Shown here: positions 34,121-47,699 of the stretch, piece after piece | Layout of the letters: each line of letters begins with the position of its first letter | Position numbering within the stretch: the first letter of the stretch is position 1 | NCBI GenBank assembly: GCA_030533445.1 | Contig: CM060073.1 | Span: 37,155,428 to 37,219,427, forward strand | Direction: 5' to 3' | DNA length: 64,000 nucleotides | From: Cyprinodon diabolis | Lineage: Eukaryota; Chordata; Actinopteri; Cyprinodontiformes; Cyprinodontidae | The notes under the pieces: model-generated | What the model was told of the DNA's origin: nothing | Database searches by the model: none | What the model saw: the letters and a program-made list of their open reading frames with translations, nothing else | Program-made: the position numbers and the translations under genes

Positions 34121-36690
34121 CAAAACTTAAAAATTTGTCTAAATAAAATGATTTGACAAAAGCGATTGCCTTAAATAATTGAAGCTTATTAACTCAAACT
34201 ATTAAATAGAAAAATCCAAATGAGAACATTGAACCTAATATTTTTGTCAATTTAACATCAGCATTAACATTTTAATCTACACTTTTATTGCGTAAACTGA
34301 ACTAAAGACCTGTAAGTTTCCATCATTCATGTTACGGCTGGATGATGTTGTCACAACCTATATGATAGTTTATTATTTAATTTCTGTCTATAGGATATAA
34401 TGTTTTTTTTTTATTATTTTTTAACTATATAAAAACTTCTGAATGTTATTATGCCATTTCCATTTAACATTGATCCAAACCTTTATCTCAGCAAAGATCA
34501 TCTTGGTCAAAACAAGACTAATCAATTCACAAATTTCATAATATCTGCGGACATTTCCCTGTCAGTGATGACAAGCTCGAGCGCTTCTCTTCTTTTAAAA
34601 GGTGGCACTAAGCTTTTCCTACCTGATTACAACATTAAGCTGAATCACCAGCTGTTGCTTTACAAGCAACATGCTTTCTACATGGTTTCAATGGAACAGA
34701 CTCATTCATCAGATGCTAAAGTTGGGGATGGATTTTGCTGGTTTAGGGTCATTCAAAATGGAGACATTTGGTCATACTTGTATGGAGACTCGCTTGTTGG
34801 AAAACTTACAAGGTTTGGAGCTTAACAGCAGGGCAGCACAGTATTACAGCGGCAGAGCACAATCTCCCTGTCTGTTCTGTACGTTACCAAAAAAAATGCT
34901 GTAACAACAGGCTACAGCGTATACCAAAATACCAGAAATGTGGTCAAATATCATATCACCGTTGATGAATAAAATTATATCATGATATATATTGACATCA
35001 AATTGTTGGCCAAGGTTTATTGGGGTATTTTCCTATTCATATATTAATTGTACTTTAATTATACATTAATTCTATCTATTAGTTCTGAGCCTCTTTGACA
35101 TCCTTTTATAAAGGTCAGCTATCATATTTTTCGCATATTCAAAATACGTCAGTTATCATAACTAAAGGGTTAAACTTACCTTGAGACGTGTTTAAAGTTC
35201 TGACAAAGTTTTGTCTTTCCCTGCAGGTATATATAAATATTTAGGATAACTAATGAACTCCCTCCTAATTTTAAGTAAAGTGCATTACAAATTTAGCTCT
35301 AACTACAAGCTTAAAAAAACTTTTAAAACAAATTTGATTCTGGTAAACAGAGATTGGTTTGTTTAGGAACAATATGTACACTAAAATCATCCTAAATTGC
35401 TGGGACACAACAGAAACCCTTTTTAAAGTGATTATCAAGTGTAACTATTAGTCATGCTAAAATGTATAATATTTTATAATATTTTTACAATGGCTTTGGT
35501 TTAGCAGAAAACCATTGCAATGAGTGAGTTTTAGCTGAAATTCATATCAGGATCTCACTTTAGTTACTTTGAAGTTATCAAAGAAAAATGCACAGTGTCT
35601 AAAAGAGGCTACAACAAATACTTCTCTTAATATTACTTTCTTAAGAGGAGTCTGGCTGTGAGAGCCTCTCTGGACATCCAAGATAGAGAGCGGACTGCAT
35701 GTCTGCAAAGACATGGATGCATATGTAGAGAGAAAAGGGAACCAGAAAGAGAGGGAAAAGACTGATAAGGCAAAAGTGAGAGACAGGAAGACAAAAGGGG
35801 CAAGAGAGTGAAAAAGTGAGCCTAAATTGGGAATCTATTACTAAGGCTTGTGTGGAGCAGCCCCTCTCTGTCTCCCGTAAACACACAGAAATGTGTTCAA
35901 GTGCAGGGGGGCTTTATAAGTTTCCCCTTCTCTAGAGTAATGTGTTTTGAATGGCTGGTAAAATGGGACTGGGAGAATTTCATTCCCGCTGCCTCCCCAG
36001 GCGACTCACCTTTGGCCCAGCGATGATATGAGCCCTTTTCTATTTTTTCCACTTTTACTCTCCCTCGTTCCCTCTTTCTATCTGTGCGACTGATGGAGAG
36101 GAGGGGAAATAAATAGAGAGCAGGGGCGCAGCAGGAGACGGAGGGAAGGGGTGTGGAGAGATGCAGGCGAGGAGGCGGATTGGGAAACAGGGCTTATTTA
36201 TTTAGTGGAATGAGGCAGGTGCCTTATCCACAGCTCAGATTAGCTCATCTGTTTATGCGAAATGCCACTCCATGGGAAGTGCGCTCATGTCACAGGAATT
36301 ACAGGAAGCCATTTTTCTCACGATCTGCTGCCCTTCTAGAGATTGCAGGATATGCCTTGTACAAAGATGTCAAACTTTTATTGAGATCAACACTTCAGAT
36401 GTCACCACGTTATTACAAATTAATCAGTTTTTTTCTTTTTCTTTTTTTGAACAACAGAATTTTAAGTTCATAGCTTTAGTCTGAAAAAAAAATATTTTAA
36501 TCCTCCACAACTAATACTTTAAGGTCCAGCATTTAGGAAACTACTTTGACTCTGCTATAAAAACCTGTATCTTTTAGTAGCCACTTAGTCATATCAGCTG
36601 TTAACCTAAGAGGCAGAAAAAAATATCAAAAGCAAGACATAAAGGCTTTGGTTAAACTTTATAACTAAAAACAATTCAATTGTTATTTTG
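34121..36690. other. Non-coding DNA, no gene seen
   Basis: A 124-codon open frame (34451-34825, plus) has no recognisable domain and ordinary intergenic composition. The segment 35640-36330 is GC-richer and includes purine-rich runs near 36090-36170; it may be regulatory. Confidence 0.4.
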
Positions 36691-36965
36691 TGGAAAGTGC
36701 TTTGCAAAAGTGCTTCTACAACTTAAACCGTCCCACATTTTATCACTTGTCAGGGTAACCTTCTGATGTGTTTATTCTGCAGATTAAAAAGTCTGATAAG
36801 CATTTTTCTGCACCCCAGGTCAGTTCTACTTGGAACCATGTTTTGCTGCAATTGCAGGTCTAAATTAATTTTAGTTTGTCTTCATTACCTTTGCATAGAT
36901 GTTTATTTTTTGCTAAACAGGTCAATCAATTTGAGAATTGATGGAGTACACCTGTGAAGGACTTT
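36691..36965 (-). mobile_element. Tc1-like terminal fragment (family A)
   Basis: It begins GTGGAAAGTGCTTTGCAAAA and continues CCACATTTTATCACTTGTCA, matching the terminal region of the fish Tc1-like family whose ends read 'CCTTGCAAAAGTATTCA'. TTTTGCTGCAATTGCAGGTC and the block near 36900-36950 correspond to the C-terminal coding region in antisense. Open frames are short and decayed. Confidence 0.55.
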
Positions 36966-37619
36966 CACTCAGGCATTCTAATATATCCTAATGTTAATAA
37001 TGTTAATAATGTTCCAATAATATTACCATGCTTAGTGTTATCCATCTTGCCTTGAATTTTGACTAGTTTCCCAGTCATGTTTTAAAGCTGTAACTGTGTG
37101 CATGCTAATGTGCAGTGTTGATTTTGTATCACACACAGGACTTTGTATTATATGCAAAAATTTCAGTTCTGGTAAGATCTGATCTAAGTAATTCCTTTTA
37201 TATGACTTGAGTGAGATTAGAACAAGATGAAAACTTCCAGCAAAGCAGATAAGTAATACATTTTGCGTAATATAAAAATGAATCATTATTTCACCTCTTA
37301 AAAAGAATTTTCTTCAAATATATAGCTCTTCTAAAGCATTTTTTGTTTAGCATGTCCTTTATTGGTTAGTTCGCTAAATTTACAGTCACACTACGTTATT
37401 AATTTAACTAAATTACACTTGACTTAAATTACATGACTTAAATTACATTAAAAGTTGTGTTAAAATGAATAATTCAAGGCTTGAATACAAAATACTTTAA
37501 ATTTAACTGTTATCTGAAATGATTGTTAATGAAATTGATGAGGAATGTATAATGAAAAATCATGTTAATGATTATTTACCAAAATCATATTCGTCTTTGT
37601 ATTCGTCGTCTTCTGTTCA

Positions 37620-38065
37620 TCCGGGACCAGATTGGTCGTGGGGGAAGTATTCTCAGCAGTGACTTCCCTCCTTCCTGCTTCCTCCTCCAGCTCTTCTGGG
37701 AGAACCTAGAGGCGTTCCCAGCTCAGCCGAGAGACATGCCTTAATGTGGTGAAGGTGTTTAAGTGCCTTGATTATCACAGAGGCTATGTTGTTGAGGGCT
37801 TCAATGCCCCTGGTACCATCTCCCAAGAAGACCTCCTCATGAAGACAAAGAAATTGAGGCAAGTGATGTCACCCTGTACGGGACCCCACCATAGAGCCAG
37901 GCCTGGGGTTGGAGTTTGTCGGCAAGCGCCTGGTGGTCGGGTTCTTCCTCATGGGACCCGGACAGTCCTTGCCAGAACGATGGCTTACCACCTGCAGGGG
38001 GAACAATGAGTGACCGGTACAAAAAGGATTGTGCAACAGTCCGAGGCGGAGGTGGAGGCGAACCT
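37620..38065 (+). mobile_element. Decayed fish retroposon in two blocks
   Basis: Block one (37640-37740) has CAGCTCTTCTGGGAGAACCT, GGCGTTCCCAGCTCAGCC and GAGAGACATGCC, like the copy at 33944. Block two (37800-38065) has GGTACCATCTCCCAAGAAGA, GCGCCTGGTGGTCGGGTTCT and CATGGGACCCGGACAGTC, which I recognise from a GC-rich fish LINE-derived repeat. The blocks sit in the same orientation with about 60 bp of unlike sequence between them. They may be parts of one element or neighbours. Confidence 0.5.
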
Positions 38066-38525
38066 CTACGCAGGCGCTTAACCAAAATTATCAACCATGA
38101 ACAGACCATTAATAGATAACAATCCACAATTAGTTTTCATTAACCAAAATCAGAATGAATGTCTCTGTGTCATTAAACTGTTAACTCGAAAATAACTTCC
38201 TTTAGTGACAGTAGATCACTTTCACATGAACACAAACACAAATCTCTTAATCCATGCCTAAATTTGTAAAAAAAAAATAATAGAGTTCTATTGAAAACAA
38301 ACTGTTGAGTAACAAACCAGTTATCTGAATAGAACACTTAAACTACTAAAACAATAAAGCAACATCTAAGAATAAAAGCAAATTGATATGATAAATCTTA
38401 ATCCCAGCAAGTTCAAGTCATTCAAGCAGGTAATCGAAGCTTTAGTTCAATTCCAGCAAAAGGAGCTGCAAAAAACATTCAAATAGTAATAATGATCAAC
38501 TTGAATAATTGTTAATCCATCTATC

Positions 38526-38565
38526 TGTACCACATTTTTAATTTCTGAATGAAAAATGTGGTACA
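38526..38565. repeat. Perfect 14-bp inverted repeat (hairpin)
   Basis: TGTACCACATTTTT (38526-38539) is the exact reverse complement of 38552-38565, with a 12-nt loop. The stem is too short for a typical microRNA precursor. It may be a small foldback element or a binding-site palindrome. Confidence 0.85.
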
Positions 38566-41500
38566 GTCCCGCACAAATCTGAATTAAAAAAAAGAATATT
38601 CCAATTTAGCAGGCCCAAGGCTGGTTACATCTTAAAGAAATTTTAAAAAGTTGTAGAGTTTATGTTGAATAGAGAGTGCCCTTTAAACAAATACTGCAAT
38701 GGAATACTGGAAGTGAAAAACACAGACTCAGGAGGACAACAGTTCATAAGACAGTGGTGGTTCGGGTCCACATGCTACTTATAAACTATTCTATCTGTCC
38801 CAGGAAAAGAAAATATATAATTTAAAACCAAAATTAACAAAGTTGCTTTTCTTCTGCTGAATGAAAACAACTATATTTCTGTCCTTGTGGCAATGGGTGG
38901 AAGTCCAGTAGTGAAGCAGTGATGTTTTTGTCCATCAGCTAAAGTGGAAGATATGGTGAAACATAAACAGTCCACTTTAAGGGGGAAAAAATAAGTTTAT
39001 GTGTTCCAGGGATAATACTTCAGTTTCTGAATTGCAGTGCTCTAGTCCAATTATTTTTGTTCAGAATTTTGGGTTGGATAGTCATCCAGATCCAAGGTTT
39101 CAGACGTGTGATGAGTTTCTTTATTAAAGGAAAATATGAAGGTTCAATAGTTATAAAGGTGCATAAAAAACTATGAAACCTTTTCATACGACTTCAAAGC
39201 ATATACTCTGTTATGTTTACAGCTTGTGGCTATGATTTGAAAAAAGAGAGAATATGAAATGTATAAATTATACAAGCAGCTGTATCAATTAATCATAAAA
39301 AAAACATTTTTTGTAAATTGCTGCATTTATTCATAGTCTTGTGTGTTTCCTTTTATATTATAACATGAAGTGAACAGAAAAAAACAAAAAACTTTATTCT
39401 CATTTTGCATAATCACTATTAGCTTTTTTATGGTTAACTTTTATGGGTTTTTGTGGTTAACTTTTCCACAAAAAAAAGAAGAAAAAAAAACTCAAAATAA
39501 ATCAGTTCATCTGTGCTAATCATTACACCAGCTGCAGATGAAGAAGCTTGATTTGCATTCCAGTGGCTCTTTGCGTTTGCCGAGAGACTATCAAACGTTG
39601 GTGAAAAACGAAATAAAGAGCGACAGAGGCAGAAAAATTATCTGCCTTTTAAGTTGTTGGTACAAGAAGGTCACATTTTCCTCCATTAGGCCTGAACCTT
39701 TTCATTACCGCGTGATGTTTCCACCGCGATGTACAATGAAAAGAGCATGGCCAAGCCACAACCTTTCACCTTTTTGTCCTCATGCGGAAAATCCTTCTGA
39801 TAAGACCCGTAATGGCTGAGACATTATTGCATATGTGTGTTTCTTTGTGTGTCTACCTTGTGAACGGCATGTGAGAGGGTCACAACCTCGCTGCATGCGT
39901 GGTTCCCACCCACATCTTCCTTCCTTCATCTTTCTCTATTCACTGAGCTGTGAGACTGATGTGGTGCGCACTGTTTTGCTGCCATTAGAAGATGCGAATT
40001 AATGCATCCGTGATGGCACCACTCACTTTTCCAGTGGCGAGAGTAAATGGAGCAGCCTTTCACAAACAATAAATCCCTGAGGGTCTCTTTTTTTCTCCTG
40101 CGTCTCCTTCTCACCTCTGAGCTCTGGCTTTTCATTTGTTTTATTTACATAGCCTCCTTTATGAGCTTTCATCAGCAGGTCTGCTTATATATGAAACTAA
40201 TGGCTTCGCCAAGCAGTAATTTGAAAGTGTGTGTGCGTGTTTATGAGTGTGCTTGTTGGTGTGCGTATGTGCATCCATCCATATCTTTTATGTGGTAGTT
40301 TCTGCTTCACTTCTGTGCGTGTTTTTCTCTATCTGAGGGTAGAAAAATCAGCATTTGCATTAAGACTTAATCTTTGACTTCCTACTTTACACTCATCTCA
40401 CTTTCTCTGTGCCTCAATTTATCATATCTGCATCTTTTATTGATTTTCTATAACTTTTTACAGAGGCCTTCTACTTTTTATGCATCACCTTCTTTCACAT
40501 GCATCTTGGTTTGATTATGTGCAAAAACAAATTTGTCTGTTTTTTATGGTCTCTTTATGTTTCTTCGGAATCTCAGCCGGCTGCATTTATATTATGTTAT
40601 TTTATAGTTAGCTGTGAGGTCAGCAAGCAACAACAAAAAATAAAAAATAAACAGACACATTTATGTTGTGGGAAAAATAACACCTTTACCAACTCTGCTC
40701 CCCTCCTCTGCCTGTTTAACACCCCTCCTTCTCCTCCCACTCTGGGGCTAAACAGAAATAGGTGCAGCTTAAGGCCATAATTGGTCTTGATCCTCCGGCT
40801 GCAGGCATATATTCCAGCGGTGGGTCTGGTCGGGGGGCGCTTGTTATGTGTGAAAGGTGGCAGGGGAATGCCTGGCCAGTAATTAACAGTGTGCAGGGGA
40901 CTGTGCAAGAGGAAATTTAAAAGTGAATGGGGGGAGGCCAGTTTATTCTTTGGCTCTGCTCTGCCTCTTCCTCCGCCTCCTCTGTTTCTCATCCATTCAG
41001 CCGCGCCTGTTATTGGAGCTGATGGGTTTATAGAGATTTTCACACTTTTTTGGAAGTTGGACCGGCATTGTGAATTTGTTTTCGCTCTGCCCTCATTTCT
41101 CGCCCCCTTCGGCCCCAGCTTGCCACACACATACGTTCACCTGTGTCATCTCGCAATGGCTTGCATGTTCACCACAGAGGGCTTCATGCCTTCTGTGTTT
41201 AAAAAATAATTATTTCTAAATTAATAGAGTCCTGCTAAATCAGTTAACTACTGACCAAGTACCTTCCAAAACTGTTTATTCCTCTTAAACTTTGAGAAGA
41301 TGTTGTCATGTTGCAACATGAAGTTAAACGTAAATTGTACTGTAGGTGACACACCAATTTAAAGCATAACAGTAAAATTGAACCACAGGAATGCATAGTT
41401 TCTTTAATTATTTTAACAACAAAATAAAAATAATTTCACAACCACCCTTCTTAATTCTGATATCCCTAAATAAAATCTAACAATCAATTGTTTTCAGTCA

Positions 41501-42904
41501 CCTAATTAGTTAATATAGAGCATCTGTGTGTAATATACTGTTATTATTGAGGAAACTATTCTGTGACTGTAATGCAAAAAAAACCCCAAAAAACGTAAAA
41601 AAGAATGTTTTAGCAAGATACATAATTTTTGAAAGTTTCTTTTTTTTATCATGTGTTCAGCAAAGAAGGAGGCTTTTATTCTTATATTTAAACTTGGTCA
41701 GTGTTTCCATATTTCCATGTCATAACAGCAGTCTTGTAGTTACTGGAGCAATGTTTATTTTTTACCATTTCCTACATCTTAACCCTGGCAGATTGGAGTA
41801 CTCACTCATCCACTCACTAAATCTCTGTGTTGTTAGGCTTTAGTCTACATAATGTTTCCCATGGCTGAGCTGTCTAAACAAAGAGGGGAGTATAATATAC
41901 TTTAGGACAGGACACACACATATTTGTAATCCATCGTGGAGTGATTAATGTGATAGAATAGAGCCACAAACAAGCTAATGCATATACTATTCCGTCATGT
42001 AAAGTAGGCTTATTTTTGTTTTTTTAAAAGCTGCTGAGATACATGGCTTCATAGCAACAAGTGAGACCCAGACATACATACACTCCATCATGCGTATGCT
42101 TTTTGTCAATCACATGCTTCTAAATATGTTCTGTCTTTTAAACATTTCTTAAGCTTTGCTGAAATGAAAAGCTGTAAACAAAGGCCTTAAAAACAATGAA
42201 GTAAAGGACAGCTAAATGTAAGCATGGTATTAATATCAATGTATATGTTTCTGAGATGCTAGAGTTTTGCATGCAGCAAGTAGAAATGTCAACTAACCCA
42301 TAACACACTGGGCTGAAACTTACAAAAAAATATTTTTTATTATTATCTACAGCCAAGCTCTGATTGATAAACTTAGGTATAGGAGTTTGTATGTACAGGG
42401 GGATGTTTACTGTCCTTGGTAAAGTTGTGTGGATGTGTGTCCCCTTGGCGACACAGGTATTTAGGTTGTTCATATTTTCACTTTTTGTATCCTTGACATG
42501 GCAAGTAGCAGACTAAACATATTTGTTTAAAAGAGGGTTTACATTGTTTCTGCGGCAGAAGGTTTATCAGATTACCACCTGAAACTTCTTTGTCTCTTTA
42601 ATAAGCATTTAATTCATATAACAAAAGAAACTAATGTAAAATTGTGAAAAGAAGAAAAAAATAATACAAAGTTCTTTAAATTCTTAGTTTAAAGAGATTA
42701 AGGTTTTGTGCATTTTTAATCAGTCACTTGTTCTTAGATTCCCTCTAAAATAGAATCCAGTACAACTAAAATACTGCTGATACTCTTGTTTTAGTGAGCA
42801 TTTAGAGGCTGCAAAATACATGAGACTTGAACAGTTATTAACCCTCAAGATGGACAATAAACATACAATTTCAGTTATAATATACTGCTTTAGGTCTAAG
42901 TATA
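38566..42904. other. Non-coding DNA with GC-richer centre
   Basis: AT-rich flanks surround a more complex, GC-richer part at about 39530-41160. Inside it, an antisense open frame of 177 codons (40597-41130) shows no known domain, signal peptide or conserved pattern, and its end is hydrophobic and Cys-rich in a random-looking way. I treat the block as possible regulatory DNA and not a gene. Confidence 0.4.
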
Positions 42905-43080
42905 TATTGGTCAGGTGAACCTTACCTTAATCCAATTGAAAAGCTATGGCAAAACTTTGCTAGAGATATTTTATAGAGAAGAATGGGTTAACATATCAGT
43001 CTCTAGGTGGGAGTTCAGATCTTGAGAAGATTCTATAATGTAAGATGTAGGGGTTAAAACATTTTTGGTTATAAACACTG
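42905..43080 (+). pseudogene. Tc1-like transposase C-terminal fragment (family A)
   Basis: Frame 42923-42976 reads YLNPIEKLWQNFARDIL then a stop. NPIE-x-LW is the block that carries the last catalytic residue (Glu) of DD34E transposases. The following GAAGAATGGGTTAACATATC and CAGTCTCTAG parallel the 3' part of the same family. Upstream domains are absent. Confidence 0.6.
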
Positions 43081-43140
43081 AAGGCCTCTACTCCCTCTAC
43101 TCATACCTTGCAGGGTGATGTGGGGGCTGTTGCTTACTTA

Positions 43141-43560
43141 GAATAGAATAGAATAGAATAGAAATGATTGTCCCACAGTGGTGAAATTCGAGCTTTACAG
43201 CAGGAAAAAAAATTATAGTAACACAAATGTGGACCTTAGAAAAATGTATAAGAATGTCATAATATTGAAGAGTTAAAGATATACAATGAAATACTGTGCA
43301 TCTGGAGAATAAATAACGAATATACAGCTATTTCACAGTAATGGAGATTTGAAAATAGCAGCAACATCAGAGATGTGCAAAATGGCAGCAGCATGCTATT
43401 TAACTGACTAAAATAGAACTGTGCACAATCAGCATGAATGTAACAACTTCTTTAGGTTGTTGGTTATAAAGTGTTAGAGCCACTGGGTGGAAGGATCTGT
43501 GATAATGCTCCCCGGTGCTGTCCCTGAAGGAGCTCTTCAGTTCTGCAACAGCTTCATGTA
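43141..43560 (-). mobile_element. LINE 3' end with GAATA tail
   Basis: Four GAATA units (43141-43160) are followed by AAATGATTGTCCCACAGTGG, in the manner of fish LINE 3' ends that finish in short tandem units on the minus strand. On the minus strand from 43550 to about 43470, text like AGCTCCTTCAGGGACAGCAC and ATCCTTCCACCCAGTGGCTC matches the last codons of that LINE type ('FRDS-GEHY-RSF-P-ALTL'). It is frameshifted and decayed. The untranslated tail includes TGTGCAC and short A/T runs. Confidence 0.6.
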
Positions 43561-43599
43561 TGGGGTGGGAAACTTCCAGTTCTCATTGGGCAGGTATGT

Positions 43600-43765
43600 A
43601 TGAGTTGGTAAAAGGCTATTTAGACAGACCAATGAACCTGTCATGTTGTTAGACTGCGACAGGAAGCCAGAATACCTGAAAAAACCCATGCAGATACAGA
43701 AAAACACACACAAACTCAGAGAGGAAAAAGCAGACATTTAATGCTATGAGGCAGCAGTGTAACCA
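43600..43765 (+). mobile_element. Decayed copy of the abundant fish retroposon
   Basis: GACAGACCAATGAACCTGTC, GACTGCGACAGGAAGCCAG, AAAACCCATGCAGATACAG and GAGGCAGCAGTGTAACC follow the order seen in the 3' half of the family at 21741-22069. It directly follows the LINE end on its left. Confidence 0.5.
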
Positions 43766-45240
43766 AAATCACCACAGCTCATTAAACCATCTATCATCTC
43801 CTTTTCATTCACAGTAGAGCACAAGTTTACTGTATTACATGAAATCACATTTCAAAATATTGTTGTTCGTAGTAGTAGTTAGGTTGAACAGCTGTGAACA
43901 GGTTTTAAGGGACTGTTAATGAACACCTGGTTATACATATTTAAAAGTAAGCTAAAAGGAGGCAGCAAAGAAAAAAAGAATCCATGATATAGCTTAAAAC
44001 ACATTCTCATCTTGGGTGGTACTACAAAAGTAGCATTTTTTTCTAAAAATATCTTCCTTTAGTTATTTTTATTAACTGTGCCTGTTCATGTTTAAGCACC
44101 GAGCTGTGTGTGGTTCGAGGGGCTAACAGGTGGGAGGTATGCCATGTCCTTGTAACAAGAGTGTTATTGTGTTGCTGTGTCCTGCATGACTGACTGTCAG
44201 CTGTGCAGGGTCGTCCCCCACTTCCCACCCCTACCCCGAAACACTAAGACTAAAGCCACGCATGCCCGCACATCTATAACACACACGTCTCAGACCAGCA
44301 CATAGAGATTTAAGGACACACCTAATCATATGTACACAAACACATTCTGTTATGCACCAGTTGCTACTCTCTAATTGAATTGGTGACTTGATCAGTGATA
44401 TTTCCGATTTGGTGGCCTATTGTGTGCCCCAGTGAAGAAGCATCTGCTCCTCCCTTTTTTTTGTACTGTTGCAGTGCTGCTCAAGGCTGAGGCTAGCATG
44501 ACACATGGCTTAAGAAGTTTCACACACAAACACACCAACTCACAGCTGCACATATACTTTGCTCCACCAAGTCACTCATACATGGGGCCGTGGGGCACTC
44601 TAGCATTTCTGTAAGAGAACCCACCAACAATACACTCTCAACTGCTAGGCTGTTTACTTTGTCAAAGAGTTTAAATCTTCCACTTAAAGGATTACCTTAC
44701 CTGGTCCCCCTACCCTGTACTCTCATTTTGGCTCCACACATTTAGACCAGACTATCACCCCCCTGGAAATTTGAATCATCAATCCCACTTTTGGACTTTA
44801 TTTTATAAAGCTATGTTTTCATAGTTCGTTCTTTTTATCTTTATTTTATACCAAATCTGGGAAAATATAATTTTTAAAATCTTTTTTTATTTATATATAA
44901 TGTGATTGTTTGATAGCTTAAAGGATTCCACTTTAGGGAGTTGGGTCACTTATCTCCATCACTCCTCCTTTCCCTCCTAAAGAGTTACTCAAGTGCTCTG
45001 AAAGTCTCTACCTTACATTATAAAGCACCCCCTTCTGGGATGGGTGGGGAAGCATAAGCACTGAGGCGGGGATACAGCATCATAACAGTCATAATAGTGG
45101 CTAATTGTTGCCCTACTTTGTACAACTCTTTGTGGCTCTCAGTCAGACTCTCCCTAATCAGTATAAGGGGTAAGTAGGGGTGCTTGAGAGACAGAGGAGG
45201 TCAAAGAACTGCCAGAAACCCCTTGTTGACAGAGTGCATG
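43766..45240. other. Non-coding DNA, no gene seen
   Basis: No coding signal. The part 44090-44280 is GC-richer, and 44930-45070 has CT-rich stretches. Confidence 0.4.
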
Positions 45241-45690
45241 CAGAGCCTTGCAAAACTACTCATACCATTTGAACTTTTCCAATTTGTTCATGCTTAAACA
45301 AAAAACTTTGATGGATTTTTGCTACATACTGATAAAACAGCAACAATTGGTGCATGAAAGTGAATTTGGAGCTAAAACATATTTTTATTTCAACACATTT
45401 ACTATATGAATATGACAATTTCGGGCTGTGGCAGTGAAGTTATCGTGAACGATCAGTGAAAATGGTCAGAATGGCTTACATTAGAAAGGAAAGTTAAAGT
45501 CTCCCACAGACTTTAGCCTGGGTCAGTTTAACTTTTAATGAAACAGTTTAGCTCAAAGCAGGTTCATATTTAAGAAATGTCTCTTCATAGCTGCAAGCTC
45601 AATCCAATTGAAAAATCTTGGCACTTACAAACTCATATTCAGAGGCTTTTTCAATTCCAAATTACACCCCAAAAGCTATTTTGCGAAAAG
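45241..45690 (+). mobile_element. Internally deleted Tc1-like element (family A)
   Basis: The left end reads CAGAGCCTTGCAAAACTACT then CATACCATTTGAACTTTTCC, the terminal region of the family. About 350 bp later, 45595-45669 reads KLNPIEKSWHLQTH and onward, again the NPIE block of the transposase C-terminus. The bulk of the coding region is missing between them. The right inverted end could not be found. Confidence 0.55.
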
Positions 45691-47699
45691 AAAAACGAAA
45701 CAATCTTTAGAAACAGATACAAATACACCCGTATAGTACTGTGGCTTTAAATGAAAAAAAACAAACATTGTTTTCACAAACAGTTGAGTAAGAAAGGAAA
45801 AGCCACTTTTTAGATGGCCAGCTGACAAAAAGTTTAAAACAATTTTTGTATCCATTTCATTAACTCACTTTCTTGTATTGTTCTTGGCATTTTACACAAT
45901 TAATTTTTGTGCTCTGGCCTTGACTGACAGCTGTGTGTTCTAAGCCACATTACTGACGTATTCTCAGAGCTGAGGCTTTTCTTGTTGTTAGAACAATTTC
46001 TCTCATTTGCGAGGTACGTGCTTGCCTCTGTTGCCTTTTCTCTTTCTCAGGGAACTGTTACTGTTATCTCCTCCTCTAGTCTCTTGTCTCATGGCTGAAC
46101 AAAAGCCACATAAAGGTCTGGGGGATTGAGGCTGTGATGCGGTCCAGCACGCTCTTAATTATGGCTCTCAGGGTAGGAAATGCCAGGCTTATGGGGGTAT
46201 CAACTGTTGTACTGTTCCTCAGTGATGTCTCTTTTTTGCTGTAATCCACCTCCCCAGATAAACATTCAACAGGGATTGAGCCACTTTACACATCTATTTG
46301 TAGTAAGGGCTGGAGTGATATGCTCAAAATTTCAAGGAGAGCTTGTAACTTGATCTCAAAATTCTGGAATAACATTCAGATACTTTAATCAATATCTACT
46401 ACACTTAGAGCACTTTTTCAGAGGCATGTTTGTATTTTCCTTAGTTTATGTATCGAGGATCAAATAGATAATTTTGTGAGTCACAATACTGACAAAACAC
46501 CTTTGGGACTTTCTTAATTAACCTAAAGTCATGCCTGCCTCTTAGAGAATGCAGTAGACAGCTGACTACTTGAGCTGACAAGAATTTTCAGTTGTCAAGT
46601 GACAAGAACTTATATGAAGGTGCCGCTTCCAGTTTATGGGCTTTACTTGACCTCTGCATACCATATAGTATGTGAGTAATGTTAGGTTATATATGTTTCT
46701 AAGTGTTTGTTTGGGGGGGTACACTGGCTTCTTTTTATGACATTCAAGTTTTCATGAGGGTGTTTATGAGATCTGTTTCTCCCTACCTTTGTTTGCACAA
46801 GCCTCTGTGTTATATTTGTGCATCTGCTGCATATCTACGCACTTTGATTGTGCCAGTTTAAAGAGTGTGCGTGCATGTGACATGCACCTCAGAAGACATC
46901 AGAAAAAAGAGCTTGATCTCTCAAGGACTCAGCAATCTATTTCATGTAACTCTTTTTACCAACAAAGGCTGGGAACCTTCATGTTCAGAGCTATGATGAG
47001 CGAGGATATATGGACTGGAAATGTGATTTTCATCTGTTGGTATTTGGTAAATTCAGAAACTTGTGTGAGTGTATACACCTTTTGAGCAATGCCAGCCAAA
47101 GACGTACTTGATTTTTTTTATCTTTATTTATTTATTTATTTTCCCTTTTATTAATTTTATGAACCACAAGATGCAGGGTGGAGGAGCAATTAAACATAGT
47201 TTTAAAATGTTTTTGCAAATATAAAATTAGTGTGAAGTTTGAAGTGCATTTTTGTTCAATTCCCCTTTACCTTGATATCACTATATAAAATCTAATTAAA
47301 AAACAGATTAAAACTATGTGGAATTAGATTTTTCAGAGCGTAAGATGGTGTTGACTCATAGACACTATTCAGAAGAATACCCAGCAGAGATTATATGTTC
47401 AACTAAAGAATTGCAGCCATTCCTTAGTCATTGCGAAAGATACCGGGCTAAGCACGGATGTAGCATAGGGGAAGAGTCGTGTTCATCAAACTACAATGTT
47501 TGATTGCATCCGAGGCAAGCCCTTCAGCACAGCTCTATCCGTCGAGAAAACTAATCTCCTTGCACAGTGAATTGTTTTTCTGTATTTTCTAGGTCAATGG
47601 AGTCATTTTAGTTGTTTTCTGGTTGAATTTGAGATCTTATGTATTTCTTGTTCACTCTCTGTTTCCCCATTGTGTCAGTCTCCTTTACCCTAGCTCCCT
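45691..47699. other. Non-coding DNA, no gene seen
   Basis: An (ATTT)n microsatellite lies at about 47123-47146. The part 46070-46320 and the part 47320-47580 have higher complexity. An open frame of 98 codons at 46789-47085 has no recognisable domain. Confidence 0.4.
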
